From assembly GCA_002339675.1 (NCBI GenBank), contig DDKB01000017.1, positions 646,327 through 710,326 of the forward strand: a stretch of 64,000 bases of DNA. The letters are read 5' to 3'. This stretch comes from Stutzerimonas stutzeri. GTDB taxonomy: Bacteria; Pseudomonadota; Gammaproteobacteria; Pseudomonadales; Pseudomonadaceae. The notes beneath the pieces were generated by a model that worked only from the letters and a program-made list of their open reading frames with translations, did not search any database and was not told the origin of the DNA. Positions 50,969 to 60,345 of the stretch are shown here, one piece after another. Numbering within the stretch: position 1 is the first letter of the stretch; each line of letters starts with the position of its first letter. Position numbers and translations under genes: made by a program.

Positions 50969-52783
50969 CTACAGCGTGTTCCAGAGTGAGTCAAAATCTT
51001 CACCCCGCGCTGCAGCCTGGGTGCCCCGGGCTGTGACCGGCGTCTCCTGGGCTGCGCCGGTCGCCCCGACCAGCTGGTACTCGAACTGGTTGTAGCTGCT
51101 GGTGCCGGTCTGTCGCCGGTACAGCAGCGCTCGTTGTTCGTCGCCATTCTGGTTGATCTGCACCTTTTGCCCTTCCTGGAACGGCAGACGCGGCACCAGT
51201 AGTGTCGCCGGGCGCGAGATGACGCTGATCTCCGGCAGCAGCAGGGCGCGCAGGTATTCGCTGCCCTGCTCGGTCTTGCGCAGCAGGCGCAGGCCGCACG
51301 GCTGGGCCTGCGGTGCAATGAGCTCAACGCCCATCTGCGGGCCGCGCCCACGGACCTGCCGAATCCAGCGCACCACGGCGACGCTCCAGCCGCGGCCGGT
51401 CTCGTCCTGCAGGCCGAGCAGCTCGCCGGCCTGCAGCTGGGCCGGCACCTCGCCCGGCCAGGCCAGGCAATAGCCGCCCGGGCTGTGGTCGACCCGCTGT
51501 ACCTCGAAGACAGGATAGGAGTTGCCGCTTGCCGGGCCTGGCGAGGTTTGCTTGGTAACGGGGTGGGTATCGCCTTTGCCGGGCATGACGAAGTCGATGC
51601 GCTCGTACGGCAGGATCGGGTCGTTGTTGACCGCCTGCGCATCGAAGGCGACGGCCCAGACATCCGGTGCCGCATTGTTCAGTTTGAACACGGCGGCCTG
51701 GGCCGCCTCGGGCCGCTGCAACAGGTCGGCGAATGGCTGTTCGCCGGCGAGGTAGTAGTGCAGGGCGCTCATGCCGATGCACAGCTTCAAAGAGCCCTGC
51801 GCGGGGCTGCGCTGGAAACTGCGTTCGGATAGGTCGCCCCAGGCGGCGACGACGTGGCGCAGCAGGTCGGGATTCAGCCCCTCGGGCAGCGCCAGGCTCG
51901 GATCGCCCGGCCCTTCTTGCAACTGCGTCTGGAGCGCACTGACCAGTGCCCGTGGGTCGATCCCCAACAGGTTGGCGCGCTCCGCCGCCGGGAACATCGA
52001 ACGGTAGCGCGGCGGGCCGTCGATGCGCGCCGAAACAGCGAACAGGCAGTGCGGGTCCGCACCGCTGTGTAGCTGCACCCGTGCGCTCCAGGGTTCCAGC
52101 AGTTGCGCCAGCTGGCCGATGCCTTGCTGGCGCATCTGGTTGCAGCGCGCACTGCCCAGCATCAGGGCGACGACGTAGGCCTGCTCGACGCTGAGGCCAT
52201 CGACCTGATAGCCAAGCTCGTCCCGCACGCGGGTGCGCTGAACGCCGTGCGCCACGGCAAGGCTGTACAGGTGGTGCAGTTCGAGCCAGAGGCCGTCGGG
52301 GGTCGGGCTGTACAGCTGGGTCGAGCGCACCAGGATCGCGCCGAGGCTGCGCACCGCACGCTGCACGGCGATGGTCAGCAGCTGCGCGCCGTCACGGTTG
52401 TCCGGTGCCGCAAGCTCGGTGGCGATCAGCTTGTAGCCGATGGCGAGATGGTTGTGCAGCGCCTGGCACAGGCTGGCGACCTTGCGTGCGCGTTCGCCGA
52501 GGACGATGGGCTGGTTGAAGAAATAGCGTTCCAGTTCGCGGCTGGCGAACTGGATCTCCGGCCGCAACAGTTCGAGCAACTGCAGGCGATTCGAGGCCGG
52601 GGTGCGTAACTGGTTGAGTTCCCGGATGGCCTGGTAGAGCAACCGCGCCGTTTCGCCCAGGTTGGCCTTGGGCAGCCCGGCAAGCCAGCGTCGCAGGCCA
52701 CGCACGCTGGGCTCGCAGAACGACAGCTCCTGGCAATCCGGCGTGGGCACGCGCAACAGCAGTGGTTGGCTCTGGTTTTCCAA
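50969..52783 (-). CDS. PilZ-like domain protein upstream of fimX (PA4958-type)
   Basis: 604 residues if started at TTG 52783, which has GGAG 7 bases upstream and gives a start (MENQSQPLLLRVPTPDC) like homologues I recall; TTG 52858 and ATG 52813 are in frame but lack such a site. The body is mostly helical (LYQAIRELNQL, LCQALHNHLAIGYKL). At about 430-510 it has a degenerate PilZ domain: VQRVDHSPGGYCL carries the D-x-S-x-x-G motif, followed by GPQMGVELI, but the usual Arg-x3-Arg before it is absent. Probable partner of FimX; c-di-GMP binding is doubtful. Confidence 0.75.
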   Translation of the reverse strand: MENQSQPLLLRVPTPDCQELSFCEPSVRGLRRWLAGLPKANLGETARLLYQAIRELNQLRTPASNRLQLLELLRPEIQFASRELERYFFNQPIVLGERARKVASLCQALHNHLAIGYKLIATELAAPDNRDGAQLLTIAVQRAVRSLGAILVRSTQLYSPTPDGLWLELHHLYSLAVAHGVQRTRVRDELGYQVDGLSVEQAYVVALMLGSARCNQMRQQGIGQLAQLLEPWSARVQLHSGADPHCLFAVSARIDGPPRYRSMFPAAERANLLGIDPRALVSALQTQLQEGPGDPSLALPEGLNPDLLRHVVAAWGDLSERSFQRSPAQGSLKLCIGMSALHYYLAGEQPFADLLQRPEAAQAAVFKLNNAAPDVWAVAFDAQAVNNDPILPYERIDFVMPGKGDTHPVTKQTSPGPASGNSYPVFEVQRVDHSPGGYCLAWPGEVPAQLQAGELLGLQDETGRGWSVAVVRWIRQVRGRGPQMGVELIAPQAQPCGLRLLRKTEQGSEYLRALLLPEISVISRPATLLVPRLPFQEGQKVQINQNGDEQRALLYRRQTGTSSYNQFEYQLVGATGAAQETPVTARGTQAAARGEDFDSLWNTL

Positions 52784-52950
52784 ACGTGGACTCCGTGACG
52801 TGCCGCGCACCATCCGAGGCGTTGGCGGGGTGCGCGCTTCGTCACCTGGTGATGTCAAAATGCGATCGTGGCACCTTCATCATAGCGAACGCAGAGCCGT
52901 TGGCCAGCGGCAGCCGACCATTGGTGCCGGCTCGCGGCGGCGGGTCCGGC

Positions 52951-53853
52951 TCAGGGTTGCGACAGGTCGGGCACCGGGCTGGCCGGCGCGGACGCGGCCT
53001 TCGCGCGCCCGAGGGTTTCGCCCATGCGCACCGGCGTGAGGGCCGACAGATGATCGGTCCAGTCGGCCTGGTCCGGTCCGAACAGCAGGATCACGGTGGA
53101 GCCCAGCTTGAAGCGGCCCATTTCGGCTCCTTTCTCCAGCTGGATGGGCGCGCGCGCCGCCTCGTCGTAGCGCACGCGCTTCAGGGTCCGCTTGGGCGGC
53201 GTCACCAGACCGGCCCAGACGGTCTCGATGCTGGCGACGATCATGGCCCCGACCAGCACCATGGCCATCGGCCCGCGCTCGGTGTCGAACAAGCAGACCA
53301 CGCGCTCGTTGCGGGCGAACAGCTCCGGTACGCCTTCGGCGGTCACGGTGTTCACCGAAAAAATCCGCCCCGGCACGTAGATCATCTCGCGCAGGGTGCC
53401 GGTCAGCGGCATGTGGACCCGGTGATAATCCTTCGGCGACAGGTAGACCGTGGCGAAATCCCCGCCCATGAAGGGCGCGGCGCGCTCATGGTCTCCACCG
53501 AGCAGCTCGGTCACGCTGTAGCTGTGGCCCTTGGCCTGGAAGATCCGGCCCTGTTCGATCCGGCCCAGCTGGCTGATGGCGCCGTCGCACGGGTTGAGGA
53601 TCGCGCCGGGGGTCGGGTCGATAGGGCGTGCGCCCTCCTTCAGGGCGCGGGTGAAGAACGCGTTGAAGTGTTCGTAGGCTGTCGGGTCTTCCACCTGGGC
53701 CTCGTGCATGTCGACCTGGAAGTGGCGGACGAAGGCCTTGATGAAGGTGTTCTTCACCCAGGGCACGCGGCACTCGGCGAGGCAGCCGGCCAGGCGGGAA
53801 ATCAGATGGTGCGGAAGCAGGTACTGGCTGAGTACGAACAGGCGATCTTTCAT
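52951..53853 (-). CDS. psd: Phosphatidylserine decarboxylase
   Basis: 300 residues from ATG 53853 (AAGGT upstream; ATG 53868 also in frame). Prokaryotic type I Psd: FNAFFTRALKEGARPID, PCDGAISQLG, the catalytic DYHRVHMPLTG, and FKLGSTVILLF, where the Gly-Ser bond of LGST is cut to form the pyruvoyl group. Makes phosphatidylethanolamine at the inner membrane. Lies just after rhdA, near or overlapping its end. Confidence 0.95.
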   Translation of the reverse strand: MKDRLFVLSQYLLPHHLISRLAGCLAECRVPWVKNTFIKAFVRHFQVDMHEAQVEDPTAYEHFNAFFTRALKEGARPIDPTPGAILNPCDGAISQLGRIEQGRIFQAKGHSYSVTELLGGDHERAAPFMGGDFATVYLSPKDYHRVHMPLTGTLREMIYVPGRIFSVNTVTAEGVPELFARNERVVCLFDTERGPMAMVLVGAMIVASIETVWAGLVTPPKRTLKRVRYDEAARAPIQLEKGAEMGRFKLGSTVILLFGPDQADWTDHLSALTPVRMGETLGRAKAASAPASPVPDLSQP

Positions 53854-53864
53854 GGGTGACCTTT

Positions 53865-54680
53865 TCATTGCTGGATCGGGGTGTCGGGCAGGTTGCCCCA
53901 TTCGCCCCAGGAGCCGGGATAAGCCTTCACGCGCGGATAGCCCAGGGCCTTGGCCAGCAGGTAGGTGAAACCAGAGCGGTGATGCGTCTGGCAGTGAGTG
54001 ATGATCTCCTTGTCGGCGGTGATGCCGAGGGCCTCGAGCCGCTGGGCGATGTCCTCGCGGATGCGCAGGGCGCGCGCCGGGTCCATCGCCTGTGTCCATT
54101 CGAAATTGATGGCGCCGGGGATATGGCCGGCCCGGGCTGCCAGCACCTTGTCGCCGCGGTATTCCTCGGGCGAACGGGCGTCCCAGATCGCCAGGTCGGC
54201 GGCGTCGAGGCGGCTTTCGATGTATTCGCGGCTGGCGCTGGGCGTCTCGTCGAGGCGCAGCGCCACCGGGCCGCCGTTGCTGGCCGGTACTTCGCGGCTC
54301 AGCGGCCGCTGTTCGGCCAGCCAGGCATGCAGGCCGCCGTTGAGATAGTGGTAGTGCGGGTGGCCGATCACGTCGAGCAGCCAGATGAAACGCCCGGCCC
54401 AGCCACCGCCCTCGTCGTCGTAGACCACATAGACCGCGTCGTCACGGTGGCCCAGTGCACCGAACAATGCCTCCAGCTGAGCCCGTTCCGGTAGTTGCCC
54501 GGGCGCTGGCGGCTGGCCGCGCTGGGTCTGTTTCGGGTCGACGAAACGGGCGCCCGGCAGGTGCCCCTCGGCGTAGCGGGTCGGGCTGGTCAGGTCGACG
54601 AGGATCAGTTCGGGTGCACTCAGGCGTTCGGCCAGCTCGGCCGGCTCGATTACCAGGGGCAGCGAAGAAAAGGCAGACAC
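53865..54680 (-). CDS. rhdA: Thiosulfate sulfurtransferase (rhodanese)
   Basis: 271 residues from GTG 54680 (GAGG 6 bases upstream). Two rhodanese domains; active-site loop CQTHHRS with Cys230, the same residue number as Azotobacter RhdA. LVDLTSPTRYAEGHLPGA, GGGWAGRFIWLLD, IWDARSPEEYRG and GHIPGAINFEW are the family patterns. Transfers sulfur from thiosulfate to cyanide or other acceptors. Upstream neighbour of psd, as in P. aeruginosa PA4956-PA4957. Confidence 0.94.
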   Translation of the reverse strand: MSAFSSLPLVIEPAELAERLSAPELILVDLTSPTRYAEGHLPGARFVDPKQTQRGQPPAPGQLPERAQLEALFGALGHRDDAVYVVYDDEGGGWAGRFIWLLDVIGHPHYHYLNGGLHAWLAEQRPLSREVPASNGGPVALRLDETPSASREYIESRLDAADLAIWDARSPEEYRGDKVLAARAGHIPGAINFEWTQAMDPARALRIREDIAQRLEALGITADKEIITHCQTHHRSGFTYLLAKALGYPRVKAYPGSWGEWGNLPDTPIQQ

Positions 54681-54727
54681 GGCAGGCCTCGAACGGGTCG
54701 TAAAAGGAACCATTCTAGCGAATAAAG

Positions 54728-56242
54728 TCAGCGGCCGCGCCGGCTGAACGTGGCCAGCGCCCGTTCGATGCACTGGACCGTCTTGTTGAAGGTCTGCAGT
54801 GCGGTATCGCCGATGGCGGCGCCATCCTGGTCGGCCACCAGCAGCATCACCACGCGCCCCTCGTGACCAACCGAGCGCAGCAGCAGGTGCTCGCCGGGGA
54901 ACAGCGCTTTCACCGGGCCGGGCAGCAGGGCGGAGAACTGTGCCACGTTGTCCGGCCGCAGGCGCAACAGCACCGGCTTTTCCAGCAGCCGGCGCAGCAC
55001 CTGGCTCTGGCCTGGGTCGAGGATCGTCCGGCCGGCTTCGCGCGGCAGTCCGCTGGTCTGTTGCGTCACCAGGCGTTGTTGCTTGCGGTCGACGAACAGC
55101 AGCAGCAATCGCTGCATGCCGCCGCACGCCAGCGCCCGGCTGGCCGTTGCGGTGAGCTGCAAGACGTTGTCGTAGGGCGTCGGGTCGGCCAGCAGTTCGC
55201 GGCAATGGGCGCGCCATTGGGCCAGTGCCTCGGCGTCCGGCTCGCTGGCCTTTTTCGGCGCCTGGAACAGGGTGTCCCAGGGCCAGAGCAGCCCCTGGGC
55301 CGGATGCCAGAGATCGGTCGGCCCGATGGCCTGGGCGCTGGCAGCGGCCTGCTGATGGGTCAGTTGCTGCAGTTCGGCCAGTGGCAGTTGCAGGTAGAGG
55401 CCGGCGAGACGCTGCCAGCGCAGGCTGTGTACGCCGCTCCAGCTGTGGTGTGCCGAAAGCGCCAGGCCGTTGGCCAGCACGATGGTGTTACTCGGCAGGG
55501 TGAGCCAGCGGCGCAGCTCGGGATCGGCGTCGAGCATCTGCTGCTGGTGCAGCGGGTGGTCGTTGTCCCGGGCGATGTGCAGGGCCTTGATCAGCTTGCG
55601 CCGGTGCTCGTTCAGCAGGCGATAGCCCTGGGCGATCCAGCCGGGCAGGCCCCAGCGTTCCGCTGCCGCGGCGCAAAGTTCGAGCAACGGCACGCCGAGC
55701 AGCGACTGTTCGACCTGGCGGGCCGGCTCGCGCCGCACCAGCACGCGCTGCTCCCAGGTCTCGAGCAGTGCCGGCTGGATCGCCACCAGTGCCCAGGCCG
55801 GCGCGAGGAACAGCAGGCTGCTCCAGTGGATTTCCTGCCACAGGCGTGCCAGGCGTGCGGCGAACAGGCCATTGGCCTGCTGGCTGGCGTGGTTGCTGAT
55901 CAGTATCAGTTGGCGCAACGGCGCAGGGATGTCGTGCGGCTTGGCGGCGGGGATTCGCGTGAACAGCGTCTCGGCGCGCTTGAGGCCGATGCGGCTCAAG
56001 GCCACCTCGAGGCTTTCGGCAGGCTTGCTGGTGCTCGCGGCCGTGCGGTTGGCTTCGCGTATTACCGCCAGCGCCATTACCGGGCTTTCCTGGATCAGCT
56101 CGGAGATCTGGCGCATCGACAAGCTGCTGTCGCGCAGGGCGCGATGAACGCGGGCATAGGGCTCGGCTGCCGCCGGCAGCACGACGGCGTCGAGCGCGTC
56201 TAGCCAGGCCGCGAGCGTGCGGGGAAGTGATGTCATGGTCAT
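54728..56242 (-). CDS. HDOD-domain protein (PA4955-type)
   Basis: 504 residues. The N-terminal 270 residues form an HDOD domain (SLSMRQISELIQESPVMALAVIREAN, ALSRIGLKRAETL), and the C-terminal half (about 330-500) looks like a GAF-type fold (LLLFVDRKQQRLVT, GEHLLLRSVGHEGRVVMLLVAD). HDOD proteins often take part in signalling with c-di-GMP or motility; this one is divergent from motA. Function unknown. Confidence 0.82.
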   Translation of the reverse strand: MTMTSLPRTLAAWLDALDAVVLPAAAEPYARVHRALRDSSLSMRQISELIQESPVMALAVIREANRTAASTSKPAESLEVALSRIGLKRAETLFTRIPAAKPHDIPAPLRQLILISNHASQQANGLFAARLARLWQEIHWSSLLFLAPAWALVAIQPALLETWEQRVLVRREPARQVEQSLLGVPLLELCAAAAERWGLPGWIAQGYRLLNEHRRKLIKALHIARDNDHPLHQQQMLDADPELRRWLTLPSNTIVLANGLALSAHHSWSGVHSLRWQRLAGLYLQLPLAELQQLTHQQAAASAQAIGPTDLWHPAQGLLWPWDTLFQAPKKASEPDAEALAQWRAHCRELLADPTPYDNVLQLTATASRALACGGMQRLLLLFVDRKQQRLVTQQTSGLPREAGRTILDPGQSQVLRRLLEKPVLLRLRPDNVAQFSALLPGPVKALFPGEHLLLRSVGHEGRVVMLLVADQDGAAIGDTALQTFNKTVQCIERALATFSRRGR

Positions 56243-56276
56243 GGCGCCGCCGAACTAGCATTTCGTCGAGATGGCC

Positions 56277-56303
56277 TTTAGTCTGGCGCAAAAGTTCCGA
56301 TAA
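56277..56303 (+). promoter_or_regulatory. Possible FliA (sigma-28) promoter of motAB
   Basis: TCCGATAA at 56296-56303 matches seven of eight bases of the sigma-28 -10 consensus GCCGATAA; TTTA at about 56277 lies 15 bases upstream in the -35 place but matches TAAA poorly. It is 100 bases before motA, whose transcription depends on FliA in many flagellated bacteria. Confidence 0.4.
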
Positions 56304-56405
56304 CCAGAACAATTCTTTCATACGCCCCGCCTGTCACTCAGCGTGCGCGCGAAATCGCGTGGCTTTCCTCCAGGTGTCCCGAGATCAGGTCAGACGTCCC
56401 CTCCT

Positions 56406-57257
56406 ATGGCAAAAATCATTGGCATCATCGTTGTCATCGCCAGCGTCCTGGGCGGCTTTGTGCTGTCGGGCGGAAAGCTCGGCGCGCTCATCCATCCGTT
56501 CGAGGTGATGATCATCGGCGGCGCGGCGCTGGGCGGCTTCCTGCAGGCCAACCCGGGCAGCACCACGAAGATCGTGTTCAAGAAATCGCTGCAGATGTTC
56601 AGCTCGCGGTTTACCCACAAGTACTACCTCGAAGTGCTCGGCATGCTTTACGAGATCCTCAACAAGAGCCGCCGCGAGGGCATGATGGCGATCGAAGCGG
56701 ACCTCGAGGAGCCCAGCGCCAGCCCGATCTTCAGCAAGTACCCGGCGATCCTGAAGGACGAGCGGATGACCGCATTCATCTGCGACTACCTGCGGATCAT
56801 GTCGTCGGGGAACATGGCGCCGCACGAGCTCGAAGGGCTGTTCGACATGGAACTGAACAGCATGAAGGAAGAGCTTGAGCATCCCTCCCACGCGGTGGCA
56901 AAGATCGCCGACGGCCTTCCGGCGATGGGTATCGTCGCCGCGGTGCTCGGCATCGTCATTACCATGTCGGTGCTGGCCGAGGCGAACAACGCGGAGATCG
57001 GTGAAAAAGTCGGCACCGCGCTGGTCGGTACGTTCCTCGGCATTCTGGCGTCCTACGGCTTTTTCGGCCCGCTGGCGGCCGCCCTCGAGCACGATGCGAA
57101 GGAAGAGCTGAACCTGTACGAAGGCATCAAGGCGACTCTGGTCGCGTCGGCCTCCGGCATGCCGCCGACCCTGGCAGTGGAGTTCGGGCGAAAGGTGCTG
57201 CTTTCGGCCCACCGTCCGAGCTTCGCCGAGCTCGAACAAGCCATGCGTGGTAGCTAA
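56406..57257 (+). CDS. motA: Flagellar stator protein MotA
   Basis: 283 residues from ATG 56406. Four membrane helices; GGFVLSGGKLGALIHPFEVMIIGGAALG at the start, cytoplasmic loop with RREGMMAIEADLE, then ADGLPAMGIVAAVLGI with the conserved Pro and LVGTFLGILASYGFFGPLA. Forms the proton-driven stator with MotB, 8 bases downstream. Confidence 0.95.
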   Translation: MAKIIGIIVVIASVLGGFVLSGGKLGALIHPFEVMIIGGAALGGFLQANPGSTTKIVFKKSLQMFSSRFTHKYYLEVLGMLYEILNKSRREGMMAIEADLEEPSASPIFSKYPAILKDERMTAFICDYLRIMSSGNMAPHELEGLFDMELNSMKEELEHPSHAVAKIADGLPAMGIVAAVLGIVITMSVLAEANNAEIGEKVGTALVGTFLGILASYGFFGPLAAALEHDAKEELNLYEGIKATLVASASGMPPTLAVEFGRKVLLSAHRPSFAELEQAMRGS

Positions 57258-57265
57258 AGACGACG

Positions 57266-58318
57266 ATGGACAACAATCAACCGATCATCGTCAAGCGGAT
57301 CAAGAAATCCGCGGCGGGCCATCACGGCGGGGCGTGGAAGATCGCATTTGCCGACTTCGCGACGGCGATGATGGCGTTTTTTCTGGTGATGTGGCTGATG
57401 TCCTCGGCCACGCCCGAGCAGAAACGCGCCATTTCCGGCTATTTCCAGGATCCGATCGGCTTTACCGAGAGCGCCAGTCCGCACGTCATCGACCTCGGCG
57501 GCACGCCGACTCCCGCGCCGGATCGCACCCTCAACGAGGCGGTCGATCCAGCGATGCAGCAGAGTCAAGCCGACAGCAGCACCCCGATCGATGCCGACCA
57601 GGCGCAGACCCTCGCCGAACAGGTTGAGCGCGAGCGGCTGGACCTGCTGCTGCAGGAGTTGCAGAACAAGGTCAACGAGGACCCTGACCTGACGCGCTTC
57701 AAGGACCAGATCCTGTTCGAGATCACCCAGGACGGCCTGCGCATCCAGATCATGGACGCGGCCAACCGGCCGATGTTCGCCCTCGGCAGCGCGCAGCTGC
57801 AGCCGTACTTCGAGGACATTCTGCTGGCGATGGCCGATACCATCCGCGCGGTGCCGAACAAGATCAGTATCAGCGGCCACACCGACGCCAAGCCCTATGC
57901 CGGGCGCGGCGACTTCGGCAACTGGGAACTGTCGGCCGGGCGCGCCAACGCGGCGCGGCGGACCCTCGTCGCCGGCGGCTACCCGGAGGAGCAGATCGCC
58001 CGGGTGGTCGGCTATGCCTCCTCGGCGCTGTTCGACCGGGAGGACCCGTTCAACCCGGTCAACAGGCGCATCGATATCCTGGTCCTGAACAAGAAGGCTC
58101 AGCGCGACATTGAGGGCGAGCAGTCGGACGGTACCGGGACATCCGTCGAGGGTGCTGGCGCTGCGCCAGCGACCGGCCCAGGCGTCCCTGGGCAGCCGGC
58201 CAGCACGGTGACACCGGCCAAGGCCCAGCCGGACGTGCTGCCGCCCGGGCAGGTGCGCGAGCGATTGAATATCTTCGAGGATGGGGTGCTGAAGTTCGAC
58301 GAGCCGGTCGGGCGCTAA
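57266..58318 (+). CDS. motB: Flagellar stator protein MotB
   Basis: 350 residues. Cytoplasmic basic start, one membrane helix with the proton-carrying Asp in FADFATAMMAFFLVMWLM, a plug, and an OmpA-like peptidoglycan-binding domain at about 185-280 (ISGHTDAKPY, NWELSAGRANAARR, NRRIDILVL). Anchors MotA around the flagellar motor. The tail after 285 is Pro/Ala/Gly-rich. Confidence 0.96.
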   Translation: MDNNQPIIVKRIKKSAAGHHGGAWKIAFADFATAMMAFFLVMWLMSSATPEQKRAISGYFQDPIGFTESASPHVIDLGGTPTPAPDRTLNEAVDPAMQQSQADSSTPIDADQAQTLAEQVERERLDLLLQELQNKVNEDPDLTRFKDQILFEITQDGLRIQIMDAANRPMFALGSAQLQPYFEDILLAMADTIRAVPNKISISGHTDAKPYAGRGDFGNWELSAGRANAARRTLVAGGYPEEQIARVVGYASSALFDREDPFNPVNRRIDILVLNKKAQRDIEGEQSDGTGTSVEGAGAAPATGPGVPGQPASTVTPAKAQPDVLPPGQVRERLNIFEDGVLKFDEPVGR

Positions 58319-58358
58319 CCCTGCGTTGCCGGCGCCTCCGCGCGCGGCGTTCCGCTGG

Positions 58359-59381
58359 CTAGTTGGCCAGTCCGCTGATGATGTGCCGGTAGCTGGCCAT
58401 GCGTTGCGGCTGTATCCGTCCGTCCTCGAGCGCCTTGAGCAGCGCGCAGCCCGGCTCGCGGTCATGCTTGCAGTCGCGAAAGCGGCAGTGGCCGAGCAGG
58501 TCCTGGAACTCCACGAACCCGGCCTCCACGTCCCCACGGCTGACGTGGCCCAGGCCGAATTCGCGAATGCCGGGCGAGTCGATCAATTCGCCGCCGCCAG
58601 GAAAGTGGAACAGCCGGGCGGTTGTGGTGGTGTGAGTGCCCTTGCCGGTGAGCTCGGACAGAGCGCCAACGCGGGTGTCCACGCCGGGCAGCAGGCTATT
58701 GACCAGCGACGACTTGCCAACCCCGGACTGACCGACGAAAACGCTGACATGACCGTCTAGGCGGGCCTGCAAGGCAGCCATGCCGGCACCGTCGTGGGCG
58801 GACACTTCCATCAGCGGGTAGCCCAGGGTGCGGTAGACCGACAGCAGTGCTTCGAGCGCGACCTGGTTGCGCTCGTCGATCAGGTCGGCCTTGTTCAGCA
58901 GCAGCAGCGGGGCGATGCCGGCGTGCTCGGCGGCGATCAGGTAGCGGTCGATCAGGTTCGCGTGGGGCTCGGGCAGTGGGGCGAAGACGATCACGATGAG
59001 GTCGACGTTGGCCGCCACCGGCTTGAGCTGGCCACGGGTGTCGGGGCGGCACAGTTCGGACTGGCGCGGCAGCTGCGCGACGATCACGCCGATGCCCTGA
59101 TTGCCGGGGCGCCAGACCACGCGGTCGCCGGTCACCATTGCCGGCAGGTTCGCCCGCAGGTGGCAGCGGAACACCTGGCCACGGTGCTCGCCCTGCTCGG
59201 CCTCGACCTCGACCTGGACGCCGAAGTGGGCGATCACCAGGCCGGTCTGTTCCGGGCCGAGATCGCCGCCCTCGAGCTCCTCGACGGCACGAGACTCCCG
59301 GCGGGCGGCGCGGGTGGCGCGCTCTTCCTGGATCTTCTCGATGCGCCAGCTCTGGCGGCGATTGAGTTGGCGTTTGGCCAT
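58359..59381 (-). CDS. rsgA: Small-subunit ribosome biogenesis GTPase RsgA
   Basis: 340 residues from ATG 59381 (an earlier in-frame ATG at 59423 adds 14 residues without support). OB-fold N-terminus, circularly permuted GTPase with NKAD (G4) before GQSGVGKSSL (G1) and DSPG (G3), then a zinc knuckle with HCRFRDCKH...GC. Helps mature the 30S subunit. It converges with motB. Confidence 0.95.
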   Translation of the reverse strand: MAKRQLNRRQSWRIEKIQEERATRAARRESRAVEELEGGDLGPEQTGLVIAHFGVQVEVEAEQGEHRGQVFRCHLRANLPAMVTGDRVVWRPGNQGIGVIVAQLPRQSELCRPDTRGQLKPVAANVDLIVIVFAPLPEPHANLIDRYLIAAEHAGIAPLLLLNKADLIDERNQVALEALLSVYRTLGYPLMEVSAHDGAGMAALQARLDGHVSVFVGQSGVGKSSLVNSLLPGVDTRVGALSELTGKGTHTTTTARLFHFPGGGELIDSPGIREFGLGHVSRGDVEAGFVEFQDLLGHCRFRDCKHDREPGCALLKALEDGRIQPQRMASYRHIISGLAN

Positions 59382-59507
59382 TGTGTTGGGATGCCCGGCG
59401 GAAATGGTAGGCGAGTCTAGCATGCTGCCCGGGGCGACCGCGGGGCTGTATGGGCGACGGTCGCGGCGCTAGACTCGGGCCCCTGTTCTCCGTGGCGAAG
59501 CGTTTCC

Positions 59508-60317
59508 ATGTCGGTGATTTCCCGGGCGCGCGCACCTGCCCTGCTGGCCCTGGCCAGCCAGTCGCTGGCGCTGGTGGCCAGCTGGTTGCTTCTGCTGGCG
59601 CTGGCGCGGCTGTTCGGCCTGCACCTAGGCCTGCTCAGCGCCGCCATGATGCAGGGCGTGCTCGCCGCTGCGTGTGGCCAGCGACTCGGGTTGTCGCCCT
59701 GGTGGCTGCCGATCAACCTGGGCTTCGTGCCCGGCCTGGTGCTGCTGCAAAGCCAGGCAGTGCCGCCCTGGCTGCTGCTGGCCGCCTTTCTGGCGTTGCT
59801 GTTGCTGAACTGGAATGCGCTGGTCGAACGGGTGCCGCTGTACCTGACGGGGCCGGCGACTGAACAATGCCTGGCCCGGCGGCTGGAACGCTTGCCCGCC
59901 ACGTTTCGCTTCGTCGACCTGGGCTGCGGGCTTGGTGGCACCTTGGCGCGGCTGGCGCGGCGATACCCGCATGCGCAATTCGCCGGGGTCGAGACGGCTC
60001 CACTGACCTTTGCTCTGTGCTGGCTGCGCTGCCTGCCGCGGCGCAATTGCCGGGTCCGCTTGCGCAGCCTGTGGCGCGAGCCGCTGGGTCGTTACGACGT
60101 GGTCTACTGTTTCCTGTCGCCGGCGCCGATGCCGGCCTTGTGGCGCAAGGCCGGCGCCGAGATGCATGGCGATGCGCTGCTGATCAGCAACAGCTTCGAG
60201 GTGCCCGGCGTCGCCCCGCTGGAGGTGCTGGCGGTCGACGACTGGCGGCGCTCACGCCTGCTGCTCTGGCGACCCGGCGCCGGCCGGTCACCTGACGCTG
60301 GGCCCTTGAACGGCTAA
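59508..60317 (+). CDS. Membrane-anchored class I methyltransferase
   Basis: 269 residues. Three or four hydrophobic helices in the first 105 residues, then a class I SAM-binding fold: FRFVDLGCGLGGTLARLARRYP (motif I), FAGVETAP (motif II), YDVVYCFLSP (motif IV). Substrate unknown, presumably membrane-linked. It lies between rsgA and orn and ends 28 bases before the orn start. Confidence 0.8.
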   Translation: MSVISRARAPALLALASQSLALVASWLLLLALARLFGLHLGLLSAAMMQGVLAAACGQRLGLSPWWLPINLGFVPGLVLLQSQAVPPWLLLAAFLALLLLNWNALVERVPLYLTGPATEQCLARRLERLPATFRFVDLGCGLGGTLARLARRYPHAQFAGVETAPLTFALCWLRCLPRRNCRVRLRSLWREPLGRYDVVYCFLSPAPMPALWRKAGAEMHGDALLISNSFEVPGVAPLEVLAVDDWRRSRLLLWRPGAGRSPDAGPLNG

Positions 60318-60345
60318 ACTGCGCGCCATGTCCAAGGAGCCCACC

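Noticed and set aside
54863..56203. 446-codon plus-strand frame opposite the HDOD gene
   Set aside because: Composition follows the antisense of the HDOD gene and no domain is recognisable.
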